Source: Actinomadura mexicana (GTDB lineage Bacteria; Actinomycetota; Actinomycetes; Streptosporangiales; Streptosporangiaceae). Taken from it: a stretch of 64,000 bases of DNA. The stretch is taken from the NCBI RefSeq assembly GCF_900188105.1, contig NZ_FZNP01000010.1:186001-250000 (forward strand). Direction: 5' to 3'. The notes below the pieces were generated by a model, which did not search any database, was not told the DNA's origin, and saw only the letters and a program-made list of their open reading frames with translations. Below, one piece after another: positions 33,172 through 41,240 of the stretch (position 1 is its first letter; each line of letters begins with the position of its first letter). A program made the translations under genes and the position numbers.

Positions 33172-34173
33172 CTGGCACGGAAACACGACTACGACGAGGA
33201 CGACGTCCGGGTGCGGCCCGGGCGCGGATCGCGGCCGCGCACCCGCCGCCGTCCCGCGCACGAGGACGCCTCGCCCGGGATCGTGACCGCGGTGGACCGC
33301 GGCAGGTACCGGTGCCTGGCCGACCCCGGCACCGCCGACGAGCGCGCCGTCACCGCGATGCGGGCCCGCGAGCTCGGCCGCAAGGGCGTCGTCGTGGGCG
33401 ACCGCGTCGCGCTCGTCGGGGACGTGACCGGCGGCCAGGACACCCTGGCCCGGATCGTGCGGGTCGAGCCGCGCACCTCCGCGCTGCGCCGCACCGCCGA
33501 CGACACCGACCCGTTCGAGCGGATCATCGTCGCGAACGCCGACAACCTCGTGATCGTGACGGCGCTGGCCGATCCCGAGCCGCGGCCCCGCATGATCGAC
33601 CGGCAGCTCGTCGCCGCCTACGACGCCGGCATGGCCCCCCTGCTCTGCCTCACCAAGGCCGACCTCGCCTCCCCCGACACCCTGGTCGCCGAGTACGCGC
33701 CGCTCGGCGTCCCCTATGTCGTGACCGAGCGCGGCGGCGACCTCGGCGAGCTGCGCGGCCGTCTCACCGGCCGCACGAGCGTGCTCGTCGGCCACTCCGG
33801 CGTCGGCAAGTCGACGCTGGTGAACGCCCTGGTCCCCGACGCCGAACGCGCGGTGAGCCACGTCAACGCCGTCACCGGCCGGGGCCGGCACACCTCCTCC
33901 TCGGCGCTCGCGCTGGAACTGCCCGGCGGCGACGGCTGGATCATCGACACCCCGGGCGTGCGCAGCTTCGGGCTCGCGCACGTCGACCCGGAGAACGTGC
34001 TCGGCGCGTTCGACGACCTCGCCGAGGGCGCCGCCGAACGCTGCCCGCCCCGCTGCGACCACCTCCAGGACGACTGCGGCCTGGACGCCTGGGTCGAGGA
34101 GGGCCGCGCCAGCCGGGCGCGGCTGGACTCCCTGCGCCGCCTCCTCGCCGCCCGCGAGGGCGAGCCCGAATAG
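33172..34173 (+). CDS. rsgA: Ribosome small subunit-dependent GTPase RsgA
   Basis: 333 residues if translation begins at CTG 33172, which has AGGGA 8 nt upstream and gives the family-like N-terminus LARKHDYDEDDVRVRPG. A GTG at 33127 inside aroA is in frame and gives 348 residues but has no SD. The protein has an OB-fold N-terminal part, a circularly permuted GTPase domain (LTKADL as G4 first, then GHSGVGKST as G1 and DTPGVRSFGL as G3), and a C-terminal zinc site CPPRCDHLQDDC. It promotes 30S maturation. Gene order aroA-rsgA is conserved in mycobacteria. Confidence 0.92.
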   Translation: MARKHDYDEDDVRVRPGRGSRPRTRRRPAHEDASPGIVTAVDRGRYRCLADPGTADERAVTAMRARELGRKGVVVGDRVALVGDVTGGQDTLARIVRVEPRTSALRRTADDTDPFERIIVANADNLVIVTALADPEPRPRMIDRQLVAAYDAGMAPLLCLTKADLASPDTLVAEYAPLGVPYVVTERGGDLGELRGRLTGRTSVLVGHSGVGKSTLVNALVPDAERAVSHVNAVTGRGRHTSSSALALELPGGDGWIIDTPGVRSFGLAHVDPENVLGAFDDLAEGAAERCPPRCDHLQDDCGLDAWVEEGRASRARLDSLRRLLAAREGEPE

Positions 34174-34229
34174 TCCGCGACACCGCGGATTCCGCCCGCC
34201 ATAAGGTGATCAAGCGCGACAATGGCCGC

Positions 34230-35735
34230 ATGGAGCGGCGAGCGATGCTCAAGGCGGCGGCCCTCGGCGGACTCGGGGGGCTCGGCGGGCTCGGCGTCGC
34301 CGGGTGCTCCGAGGAGCGACCGCCCCCGCGGACGCGCCGGCCCTCGCCGCCGAAGCCGACCGGACCCGCCGACTGGAACGCGCTGGAACGCGGCCTGGAC
34401 GGGAAGCTGGTGCGCCCGTCCGACGCGTCCTACAAGGAGGCGAGGCGCCTCTACATCCCGCGCTACGACCGGGTCCGCCCCGCAGGGGTCGCCTACTGCG
34501 AGACCCCGCAGGACGTCGCGGAATGCGTGGCGTTCGCCGCGGTGAAGCGGGTGCCGGTGGCGGTGCGATGCGGCGGGCACAGCTACGCGGGCTGGTCGAC
34601 GGGCCCGGGCCTCGTGATCGACGTCTCCCCCATGGACGCCGTGGAACGCGACGGCGACCGCGCGGCCGTCGGGGCCGGGACCCGGTTGATCGACCTGTAC
34701 GACAAGCTCGCCGGCGACGGTGTGAGCGTCCCGTCCGGGAGCTGCCCCACGGTCGGCGTGGCGGGGCTGACGCTGGGCGGCGGGCTGGGCGTGACGTCCC
34801 GCGCCTACGGCCTGTCGTGCGACGCCCTGGAGGCGGTCCAGGTCGTCACGGCGGACGGACGGGTCCTGACCTGCGACGCTCAGCGGAACCCGGATCTGTT
34901 CTGGGCGTGCCGGGGCGGAGGCGGCGGCAACTTCGGCGTGGCGGTGTCGTTCACGTTCCGGACCCACGAGACCGGGGACGTGACCCCGTTCAGCATGCGC
35001 TGGCCCTGGCGGAAGGCGGCCGGCGTGGTGCGCGGCTGGCAGCGCTGGGCCCCGGAGGCGCCCGGCGAGGTCTGGACGAGCCTGCACCTCGACACCGACC
35101 CCGACCAGGGCACTCCCGGCATCGAGGTGACGGGCCTCGCGCTCGCCGGCGCCGACGGCCACATGGGGCGCCTGACGGCCGCGATCGGTACGGACCCCGT
35201 CTCGACCACCGCCCAGAGCCGGCCCTACCTGGACGCGATGACGTTCATGGGCGGCTGCGCCGGGCAGTCGGTCGAGCAGTGCCACGGGCAGGGCGCCCTG
35301 CCCGGGCAGCGTCCCGGCGGCGCCTTCCCCCGCACGGAGTACTCGGGCAAATCGCACATCGCCTACAGGCCGCTGCCCGACGACGCGATCAGTGCTCTGC
35401 TCGACCGGTTCGACAAGGGCAACGACGTCCAGAACCGGTCGGTGCTCATGGACGCGATGGGCGCCGCGATCGCGCGGGCAGGGCCGGGCGACACCGCCTT
35501 CCCGCACCGCGAGGGGCTGTTCTGCGTCCAGTACCTCGCGCCCGACGACGCCTGGCTGTCGGCGACGCACACCGCGATGGAGCCCCATCTGGGCGGCGCC
35601 GCCTACGTGAACTACACCGACGCCGACCTGAAGGACTGGGCGCACGCCTACTACGGCCCCAACCTGGACCGGCTCAGGAGGGTGAAGGCGGCCCACGACC
35701 CCGGACGGCTGTTCCGCTTCCCCCAGGCCGTCTAG
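34230..35735 (+). CDS. Secreted FAD-linked oxidase (berberine bridge enzyme-like), lipobox-like signal
   Basis: 501 residues. The signal region has RR near the start (MERRAMLKAAALGG) and ends GVAGC, a Tat-type or lipoprotein signal. The FAD_binding_4 domain has RCGGHSYAGW, whose His takes the first flavin bond, and GSCPTVGVAGLTLGGGLG with a Cys positioned for the second bond, so bicovalent FAD is likely. The C-terminus is a BBE motif (YVNYTDADLKDWAHAYYG). Such enzymes oxidise sugars, alcohols or alkaloid-like substrates. A weak -10 (GACAAT, 34218-34223) precedes the ATG by 6 nt. Its stop shares CTAG with the next, convergent gene. Confidence 0.88.
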   Translation: MERRAMLKAAALGGLGGLGGLGVAGCSEERPPPRTRRPSPPKPTGPADWNALERGLDGKLVRPSDASYKEARRLYIPRYDRVRPAGVAYCETPQDVAECVAFAAVKRVPVAVRCGGHSYAGWSTGPGLVIDVSPMDAVERDGDRAAVGAGTRLIDLYDKLAGDGVSVPSGSCPTVGVAGLTLGGGLGVTSRAYGLSCDALEAVQVVTADGRVLTCDAQRNPDLFWACRGGGGGNFGVAVSFTFRTHETGDVTPFSMRWPWRKAAGVVRGWQRWAPEAPGEVWTSLHLDTDPDQGTPGIEVTGLALAGADGHMGRLTAAIGTDPVSTTAQSRPYLDAMTFMGGCAGQSVEQCHGQGALPGQRPGGAFPRTEYSGKSHIAYRPLPDDAISALLDRFDKGNDVQNRSVLMDAMGAAIARAGPGDTAFPHREGLFCVQYLAPDDAWLSATHTAMEPHLGGAAYVNYTDADLKDWAHAYYGPNLDRLRRVKAAHDPGRLFRFPQAV

Positions 35736-36580
35736 CCGCGCGACTCCTCGAACAGGCTGCGCGCCTTGGCCTCGGCCTCGTTCAGCGCCTGCACGTGCCG
35801 GGGAGCGAGCTCCTCCACGCACCGGGTCATCTCCTCGGTGACCTGGCTGAACGCGGCCTCCTCCGCGCCCCGCAGCGCGGCCCGGACGGTCGCGGCACGG
35901 GCGCCGAGCGCCGACCACTCCAGCTCCAGCCGCGCGACGGCCTCGTCGAACGCCCGGGACGTCTCGGCTCCGGCGTCCTTCAGCTCGTCCGGGACCAGGC
36001 CCCGGCCCGCCTTGCGGGCGTGGCCGGACAGGGCCGAGATCCGGCTGGCGAGCGTCAGGCCCTCGCGGGCCAGCGGGAGCACGTCGTGAATCAGGTCGGT
36101 GACCGCCTTGGCCAGCTGCTCCACCCGGGTGAGCAGCAGCTGCGTCGCCTCCTCCAGGGCCTTGGAGGAGCGCTCGGCGACGCGTTCGGCGGCGTCCTGC
36201 TGCTGCCGGGACAGCGCCGGGACGACGTCGCGGTCGAGCCGGCGCCGCATCTCCCGCCCCTGGGCGCCGCCCCCGGCGGGACCCGCGCGGTCCGTCCAGT
36301 CGGCCCAGACCCGCTCGATGCGCTCCTCCCCGGACGCGGCGATCTCCGTGGTGATCTCCTCCATGGCCTCGCCGACGCGGGCCTTGAGGCGTTCCACCCG
36401 CCCGTACAGCGCCTCGCGCTTGAACGGGTCGTTGAGCTCGTTGAGCTGCGCCTGCAACCGACGGGAGACGTCGATGGCGTGCTCGGCCAGGGGGACGAGG
36501 CGGTCGGCGAGCTCGTCGAGCGTTTCGGCCCGGCGTGGATCGGTCAGCTCGGCCACCCACTCGGGGAGATCGTGCGCCAT
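35732..36580 (-). CDS. Coiled-coil protein of unknown function
   Basis: 282 residues, almost entirely helical and charged, with heptad-like stretches (TLDELADRLVPLAEHA, DRDVVPALSRQQQDAAERVAER split across 125-150, RAFDEAVARLELEWSAL). No signal peptide, transmembrane helix or known catalytic motif. I do not recognise the family. It might be a structural or adaptor protein. ATG 36580 is the first Met of the homologous-looking stretch. The stop codon is the antisense reading of the same CTAG used by the FAD oxidase. Confidence 0.65.
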   Translation of the reverse strand: MAHDLPEWVAELTDPRRAETLDELADRLVPLAEHAIDVSRRLQAQLNELNDPFKREALYGRVERLKARVGEAMEEITTEIAASGEERIERVWADWTDRAGPAGGGAQGREMRRRLDRDVVPALSRQQQDAAERVAERSSKALEEATQLLLTRVEQLAKAVTDLIHDVLPLAREGLTLASRISALSGHARKAGRGLVPDELKDAGAETSRAFDEAVARLELEWSALGARAATVRAALRGAEEAAFSQVTEEMTRCVEELAPRHVQALNEAEAKARSLFEESRG

Positions 36581-36701
36581 GGCCCCATGCTGCCACCACC
36601 CGCGCCCGGAAGCGGGACATCGCACCCGGCGCGCCGGACCCGGCTGCCCGAAACGCCGGAAAGGCCCGGGTTCGGTGTGTCTGGATGGGCGGTGGTCAGG
36701 G

Positions 36702-36707
36702 TAGCGT
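36702..36707 (+). promoter_or_regulatory. Putative -10 box of leaderless hisN transcript
   Basis: TAGCGT ends 8 nt before the GTG start at 36716 and no SD lies between, so translation from the mRNA 5' end is likely. Confidence 0.45.
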
Positions 36708-36715
36708 GGCTCGCC

Positions 36716-37519
36716 GTGGCGGGCTATTCCGATGACCTGCGTCTCGCGCATGTGCTGGCGGACGGGGCCGACGACATCACGACCAAGCGTTTCCGCGCCC
36801 TCGACCTCGACGTCGAGACCAAGCCGGACCTGACGCCGGTCAGCGACGCCGACCGCAGCGTGGAGGAGCAGATCCGCGGCACGCTGAAGCGGGCCCGCCC
36901 GCGCGACGCGGTGCTCGGCGAGGAGTACGGCAGGACCGGGTACGGCAACCGCTGCTGGATCATCGACCCGATCGACGCGACCAAGAACTTCGTGCGCGGC
37001 GTCCCGGTGTGGGCCACGCTGATCGCGCTGATGGAGAACGACGAGATCGTCGTCGGGGTGGTGTCGGCGCCCGCGCTGAACCGCCGCTGGTGGGCGGCGC
37101 GCGGCGGCGGCGCCTGGACGGGCCGCGGCCTCACCCGCGCGACCCGCATGAGCGTCTCGTCGGTGAGCGGGCTGTCGGACGCGTCGCTGTCGTTCTCCAG
37201 CCTGAGCGGCTGGGAGGAGCAGGACCGGCTGCCCCGGTTCCTCGAACTGACCCGCTCGGTGTGGCGGACGCGGGCGTTCGGCGACTTCTGGTCGCACATG
37301 ATGGTCGCCGAGGGCGCGATCGACATCTCCACCGAGCCCGAGGTGTCCCTGTGGGACCTCGCCGCCCTCCAGGTCATCGTGGAGGAGGCCGGCGGCATGT
37401 TCACCGACCTGTCGGGCGTGCCCGGCCCGGACGGCGGCAGCGTCGTGTGCACGAACGGCAGGCTGCACGCGGAGGTCCTCCGCACCCTCGGCGGCGGCCA
37501 GCTCTCCCTGCGCATCTGA
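36716..37519 (+). CDS. hisN: Histidinol-phosphatase, inositol monophosphatase family
   Basis: 267 residues. Metal-binding motifs of the IMPase superfamily: GEEYG near 66-70, DPIDATKNFVRGVP near 85-98 and WDLAALQVIVEEAGG near 212. The actinobacterial HisN type dephosphorylates histidinol phosphate; a general inositol phosphatase role cannot be excluded by sequence. GTG 36716 is the likely start, with a -10 box directly upstream. Short tandem repeats begin at its stop codon. Confidence 0.85.
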   Translation: MAGYSDDLRLAHVLADGADDITTKRFRALDLDVETKPDLTPVSDADRSVEEQIRGTLKRARPRDAVLGEEYGRTGYGNRCWIIDPIDATKNFVRGVPVWATLIALMENDEIVVGVVSAPALNRRWWAARGGGAWTGRGLTRATRMSVSSVSGLSDASLSFSSLSGWEEQDRLPRFLELTRSVWRTRAFGDFWSHMMVAEGAIDISTEPEVSLWDLAALQVIVEEAGGMFTDLSGVPGPDGGSVVCTNGRLHAEVLRTLGGGQLSLRI

Positions 37520-37565
37520 CCGGGGCACATCTGACCGGGGCGCATCCGACCGGGGCGCATCCGCC
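37511..37565. repeat. 15-bp tandem repeats at the hisN stop codon
   Basis: About 3.7 copies of CGCATCTGACCGGGG (37511, 37526, 37541, partial 37556). The first includes the hisN stop codon, so the array repeats an in-frame TGA in copy two and mutated forms after it. Confidence 0.9.
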
Positions 37566-37655
37566 ATGGCGCTCGACAGACTCGCGACATATCGTGGAAC
37601 AGCGGTCGCCCGCCGGCCGTTCTACAAGTGGGCGGTCCGTCAACGGAGGTGCGAG

Positions 37656-37847
37656 ATGTCGACCCAGACCAAGCTAGTGATCGGCGGAGTCGTCGTCGGC
37701 TTCCTGACCCTGTTCGTCTTCCCGTGGTGGCTGAGCGCGCTGATCATCCTCGGCGTCCTCGGCGCGCCGCTCGTGGGGTACATGATGCTCGACACGTCCC
37801 AGCGCAAGCGGGTGCGGGCGCAGGGGCGCAAGCGCCTCGGGAGCTGA
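37656..37847 (+). CDS. Small two-helix membrane protein
   Basis: 63 residues. A short polar start (MSTQTK), then two hydrophobic stretches (LVIGGVVVGFLTLFVF and LSALIILGVLGAPLVGYMML) and a basic tail (SQRKRVRAQGRKRLGS). GGAGG lies 6 nt before ATG 37656, which is the strongest SD in this neighbourhood. Family not recognised. The basic C-terminus would face the cytoplasm by the positive-inside rule. Confidence 0.7.
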   Translation: MSTQTKLVIGGVVVGFLTLFVFPWWLSALIILGVLGAPLVGYMMLDTSQRKRVRAQGRKRLGS

Positions 37848-37877
37848 GTCCCCCGAGGCGGTGAGCCCCGCCCCCGC

Positions 37878-37883
37878 TAGGGT
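37878..37883 (+). promoter_or_regulatory. Putative -10 box of leaderless lhgO transcript
   Basis: TAGGGT ends 6 nt before the GTG start at 37890, and no SD is possible between them. Confidence 0.5.
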
Positions 37884-37889
37884 GCGGGT

Positions 37890-39080
37890 GTGGCGGAGAC
37901 ACGGGTCGGCGTCGTCGGCGCGGGCATCGTCGGTCTTGCGATCGCGCGCAGGCTGACGCTGGAGCGTCCGGGGCTGGAGGTGACGGTCCTGGACAAGGAG
38001 GACCGTGTCGCGGCCCACCAGACGGGCCACAACAGCGGCGTCGCCCACGCGGGCCTCTACTACGCGCCGGGGTCGCTGAAGGCGACCTTGTGCAGGCGCG
38101 GCATCGGCATGCTCAAAGAGTTCTGCACGGACCGGAACCTGCCGTACGAGGAATGCGGCAAGCTCGTCGTCGCCCGCGATGCGTCGGAAACGGCCGCGCT
38201 GGAGGAGATCGAGCGCCGCGCGGCCGCCAACGGCGTCCCGGGGCTGCGGCGGCTGACCGGCGGCGAGCTGACCGGGATCGAGCCGCACGCCGCGGGCGTG
38301 GCGGCCCTGCACTCCCCGACGACGGCGATCGTCGACTTCCCGGCGGTGGCCCGCGCGTTCGCGGCGGACGTGGCGGCCGGCGGCGGCGAGGTCAGGCTCG
38401 GCTTCGAGGTCGTGCGGATCGGCCGGGCGGGCGACCGCGTCACGGTCGCCTCCCCGCACGAGGAGCTGACCTTCGACCGGCTCGTGGTCTGCGCGGGCCT
38501 CCAGTCCGACCGGGTGGCGCGACTGGCGGGCGACTCCCCCGCCCCGGCGATCGTTCCGTTCCGCGGCGAGTACCACCGCCTCGTCCCGTCCCGGACGGAA
38601 CTCGTGCGCGGCCTCATCTATCCCGTGCCGGACCCCCGCTACCCGTTCCTCGGCGTGCACTTCACCCGGCGCGTGGACGGCGGCGTGGACATCGGCCCGA
38701 ACGCCGTCCTGGCCCTCGCCAGGGAGGGCTACCGGCGGCGCGACGTCCGTCCGGCGGACCTGTGGGAGGCGGCCCGCTGGCCCGGCTTCCGCCGCCTGGC
38801 GCGGCGGCACTGGCGGACGGGCGCGCGGGAGCTGTACGGCTCGGCGGTCAAGCGGGCGTTCGTCGCCGAGGCGCGCCGATTCGTCCCCGAGCTGACGACC
38901 GCCGACGTCGTCCCGGCCCCCGCCGGCGTCCGCGCCCAGGCGGTGGACCCCGACGGCTCGCTGGTGGACGACTTCCGCATAGGACGCCTGGGCCCGATCA
39001 CCACCATCCGCAACGCCCCCTCCCCGGCGGCGACGTCCTCCCTGGCCATAGCCGAACACATCGTGGACCGCCTGCTCTGA
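37890..39080 (+). CDS. lhgO: L-2-hydroxyglutarate oxidase (LhgO-like FAD enzyme)
   Basis: 396 residues. A FAD dinucleotide fold GAGIVGLAIARRL (about 10-22) and the LhgO/L2HGDH pattern HQTGHNSGVAHAGLYY near 43-58. RGEYHRLVP, FLGVHFTRRVDGGVDIGPNAV and the C-terminal FRIGRLGPITTIRNAPSPAATSSLAI follow that family. It oxidises L-2-hydroxyglutarate to 2-oxoglutarate, passing electrons to the respiratory chain. GTG 37890 gives the standard N-terminus. The inverted-repeat unit begins within 20 nt of its stop. Confidence 0.92.
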   Translation: MAETRVGVVGAGIVGLAIARRLTLERPGLEVTVLDKEDRVAAHQTGHNSGVAHAGLYYAPGSLKATLCRRGIGMLKEFCTDRNLPYEECGKLVVARDASETAALEEIERRAAANGVPGLRRLTGGELTGIEPHAAGVAALHSPTTAIVDFPAVARAFAADVAAGGGEVRLGFEVVRIGRAGDRVTVASPHEELTFDRLVVCAGLQSDRVARLAGDSPAPAIVPFRGEYHRLVPSRTELVRGLIYPVPDPRYPFLGVHFTRRVDGGVDIGPNAVLALAREGYRRRDVRPADLWEAARWPGFRRLARRHWRTGARELYGSAVKRAFVAEARRFVPELTTADVVPAPAGVRAQAVDPDGSLVDDFRIGRLGPITTIRNAPSPAATSSLAIAEHIVDRLL

Positions 39081-39099
39081 TCGCAGTGCCCTCCTTGTT

Positions 39100-39270
39100 C
39101 ATTGCAGTGCCCTCCTCCTTCGGGCCTGGCGGCCCTCCATCGTCGGGCACTGCGGCGATCGCTGGCATCGCTCCGGCTCGCCTTGCGGCTCGCTGCGCGA
39201 TCAGATTCTTGCTTCGCTCGAATCTGCCTTCGGACGCGATCGCGGCCCCCAGGTCGTTGCGGGGTTGCGA
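39100..39270. repeat. Left arm of a ~165-bp imperfect inverted repeat
   Basis: This stretch, containing CTCCTCCTTCGGGCC, GGCCCTCCATCGTCGGG and GCTCGCTGCGCGATCAGATTC, matches the reverse complement of 41074-41240 at roughly 85-90 percent by eye. The pair flanks the carboxylesterase gene. Confidence 0.85.
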
Positions 39271-39418
39271 TCGCGGCCCCAGGCCGTTGCGGGGTTGCGA
39301 TCGCGGCCCTAGGTCGTTGCGGGGTTGCGATCGCGGCCCCAGGTCGTTGCGGGGTTGCGATCGCGGCCCCCAGGTCGTTGCGGGGTTGCGATCGCGGCCC
39401 CCAGGTCGTTGCGGGGTT
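39236..39418. repeat. Six tandem 30-31 bp repeats, each holding GCGATCGC
   Basis: Units begin at 39236, 39267, 39297, 39327, 39357 and 39388. The core reads GCGATCGCGGCCCC then AGGTCGTTGCGGGGTT; length differs only by one C. Each carries the 8-bp palindrome GCGATCGC. The right arm of the inverted repeat has a single diverged copy (near 41076-41108). No spacers are present. The array lies in the non-coding 380 nt between lhgO and the carboxylesterase end. Confidence 0.92.
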
Positions 39419-39460
39419 GCGGCGGTGGCTGAGATCGGCGCGATCGAGGGTGCGGCTGCT

Positions 39461-40945
39461 TCAGTCCCAGAGCTTGCGGTCGCGGCTGTGGGGGTCGCGG
39501 ATGGTCTCGTCGCCGGGGCCGTCGAAGACCATCACCGCGCGGCTCGCCGGGTCGAACCGCTCCCAGCCGGGGTCGCCGTCCACGGCGAAGCGGGTCCAGG
39601 CGCGGTGCATCCGGTCGGCGAGCGCCTGCGGCGGGTTCGGCCCGGTGAGCCCCTCCTCCTCGGCGGAGAGGTTGTCGAACACGAAGCCGATCTCCAGCGC
39701 GTGGCAGGCGCCGAGGTCGTGGTTCGGCGACCGCCAGGCGAACTCGTACATCCAGGTGCGCCCGCCGGAATCGGCGTGCCCGGCGGCGGCGCGGTGCGCG
39801 GGGATGCGGAACAGGCTGTCGGTGATGATCGCCGCGAGCAGCTCGCCGGACGCCATGTTCGGGTGGTGGGCCCGGTAGGCCGCGGGCAGCCCGGGCGGGA
39901 CGCCCATGCCCGCGGCCACGGCGCCGACCAGCTCGTCGTTCAGGCCGGCGGCGATCCCGGTCGGCATCAGGAAGAGCCGGAACTCCTCGGTGGTGTAGCC
40001 GATGAGCAGGTCCACGTCCCGCCCGGCGCCGGCGGCGAGGGCGTCCTCGGGGCGGCGGGTGATCAGCTCGCCGTCCAGGACGGGCGTGAGCGCCATGCCG
40101 CCCGCGGCCGTGGTGGCGCCCCAGCGGCCGGGGTCGGGCAGCGCCGCGACCTCGGCGGCGACGGCGTTCTGGACGGGAATGATCGCGGCCGGGTCGAGCA
40201 CGGCGAACGCCTCCGCGGTGGGCTCGACGCCGAGGCGGGCGGCCATCTCCCGCGTGACGAGCAGGGCGTCGGCCGGGTCCTGGGCGATGCTGCCCGCACC
40301 GCTCTGCGCGACGGCGCGGTGGAAGAGGCCGAGGTCGAGGGAGAGCAGGGTGGTGACGCTCATCGCGCCCGCCGACTCGCCGAACACGGTGACCCGGGCC
40401 GGGTCGCCGCCGAACGCGGCGATGTTGTCGCGGACCCACTCCAGCGCGGCGATCTGGTCGAGCAGCCCGCGGTTGGGCGGGGCGCCGGGCAGGTGCGCGA
40501 AGCCCTCGACGCCGAGCCGGTAGTTGATCGTCACGCAGACGACGCCGTCGCGGGCGAAAGTGTGGCCGCTGTAGACGGGGACGGCGCCCGACCCGTTCCG
40601 GAACGCGCCGCCGTGGATCCACACCATCACCGGGAGGCCCGCCTCGTCCGGTCCGGCACCGTCCGGGAGGCGGGGTGTCCACACGTTCAGGTTGAGGCAG
40701 TCGTCACCCGGAATGGCGGGGTCGGGCAGGAGCGCGGCGAACACCCGGGGGTAGCCGGGCTTGGGCACGGTCGGGCCGTACTCGACGGCGTCACGGACGC
40801 CGTCCCACGGCTCGGGCGGGCGCGGGGCCTGGAAGCGGTCCGGTCCGAACGGCGGCGCGGCGTAGGGGATGCCGAGGAAGGCGGTGACGCCGTCCCGTGC
40901 CGCGCCCCGGACTCTCCCGCGGGACGTCTGTACGACAGCCGCCAT
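39461..40945 (-). CDS. Type B carboxylesterase/lipase
   Basis: 494 residues. The type B pattern is complete: oxyanion hole WIHGGAFRNGSG, DDCLNLNVW Cys loop, nucleophile Ser191 in GESAGAMS, and a His in CHALEIGFVF. It hydrolyses esters such as aryl or short-chain acyl esters; no signal peptide, so cytoplasmic. Upstream, GTCGAATTTCGTTCTAGAAT on this strand has a TAGAAT -10-like box at about 40962. The gene is enclosed by the inverted repeats and lies beside a TetR gene in the same direction, which may regulate it. Confidence 0.9.
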   Translation of the reverse strand: MAAVVQTSRGRVRGAARDGVTAFLGIPYAAPPFGPDRFQAPRPPEPWDGVRDAVEYGPTVPKPGYPRVFAALLPDPAIPGDDCLNLNVWTPRLPDGAGPDEAGLPVMVWIHGGAFRNGSGAVPVYSGHTFARDGVVCVTINYRLGVEGFAHLPGAPPNRGLLDQIAALEWVRDNIAAFGGDPARVTVFGESAGAMSVTTLLSLDLGLFHRAVAQSGAGSIAQDPADALLVTREMAARLGVEPTAEAFAVLDPAAIIPVQNAVAAEVAALPDPGRWGATTAAGGMALTPVLDGELITRRPEDALAAGAGRDVDLLIGYTTEEFRLFLMPTGIAAGLNDELVGAVAAGMGVPPGLPAAYRAHHPNMASGELLAAIITDSLFRIPAHRAAAGHADSGGRTWMYEFAWRSPNHDLGACHALEIGFVFDNLSAEEEGLTGPNPPQALADRMHRAWTRFAVDGDPGWERFDPASRAVMVFDGPGDETIRDPHSRDRKLWD

Positions 40946-41073
40946 GCCGCGCCTCCGATTCTAGAACGAAATTCGACAACCAGAGCGTACGGGAGACGAC
41001 ACGAGCGCGGAACGCTCAGCCCCCCCCACCCGTAGGCACCCGGGAACCGCGTCGCAGCGGCCTCGGCCCCCAC

Positions 41074-41240
41074 CGCAACCACGCGACGACCTGAGGGACC
41101 GCGATCGCGTCCGAAGGCAGATTTGAGCAAAGCAAGAATCTGATCGCGCAGCGAGCCTCAAGGCGAGTCGGATCGATGCCGGCGATCGCCCGCGTTTCCC
41201 GACGATGGAGGGCCGCCGGGCCCGAAGGAGGAGGGAAATG
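41074..41240. repeat. Right arm of the ~165-bp imperfect inverted repeat
   Basis: Reverse complement of the left arm at 39100-39270. It overlaps the 3' end of the TetR gene; the last 28 or so TetR residues (PSSFGPGGPPSSGNAG and beyond) and its stop are encoded by the repeat, and the same peptide frame appears in the left arm. Confidence 0.85.

Noticed and set aside
39236..39418. CRISPR array
   Set aside because: Repeats are directly adjacent without spacers and no cas gene is near.
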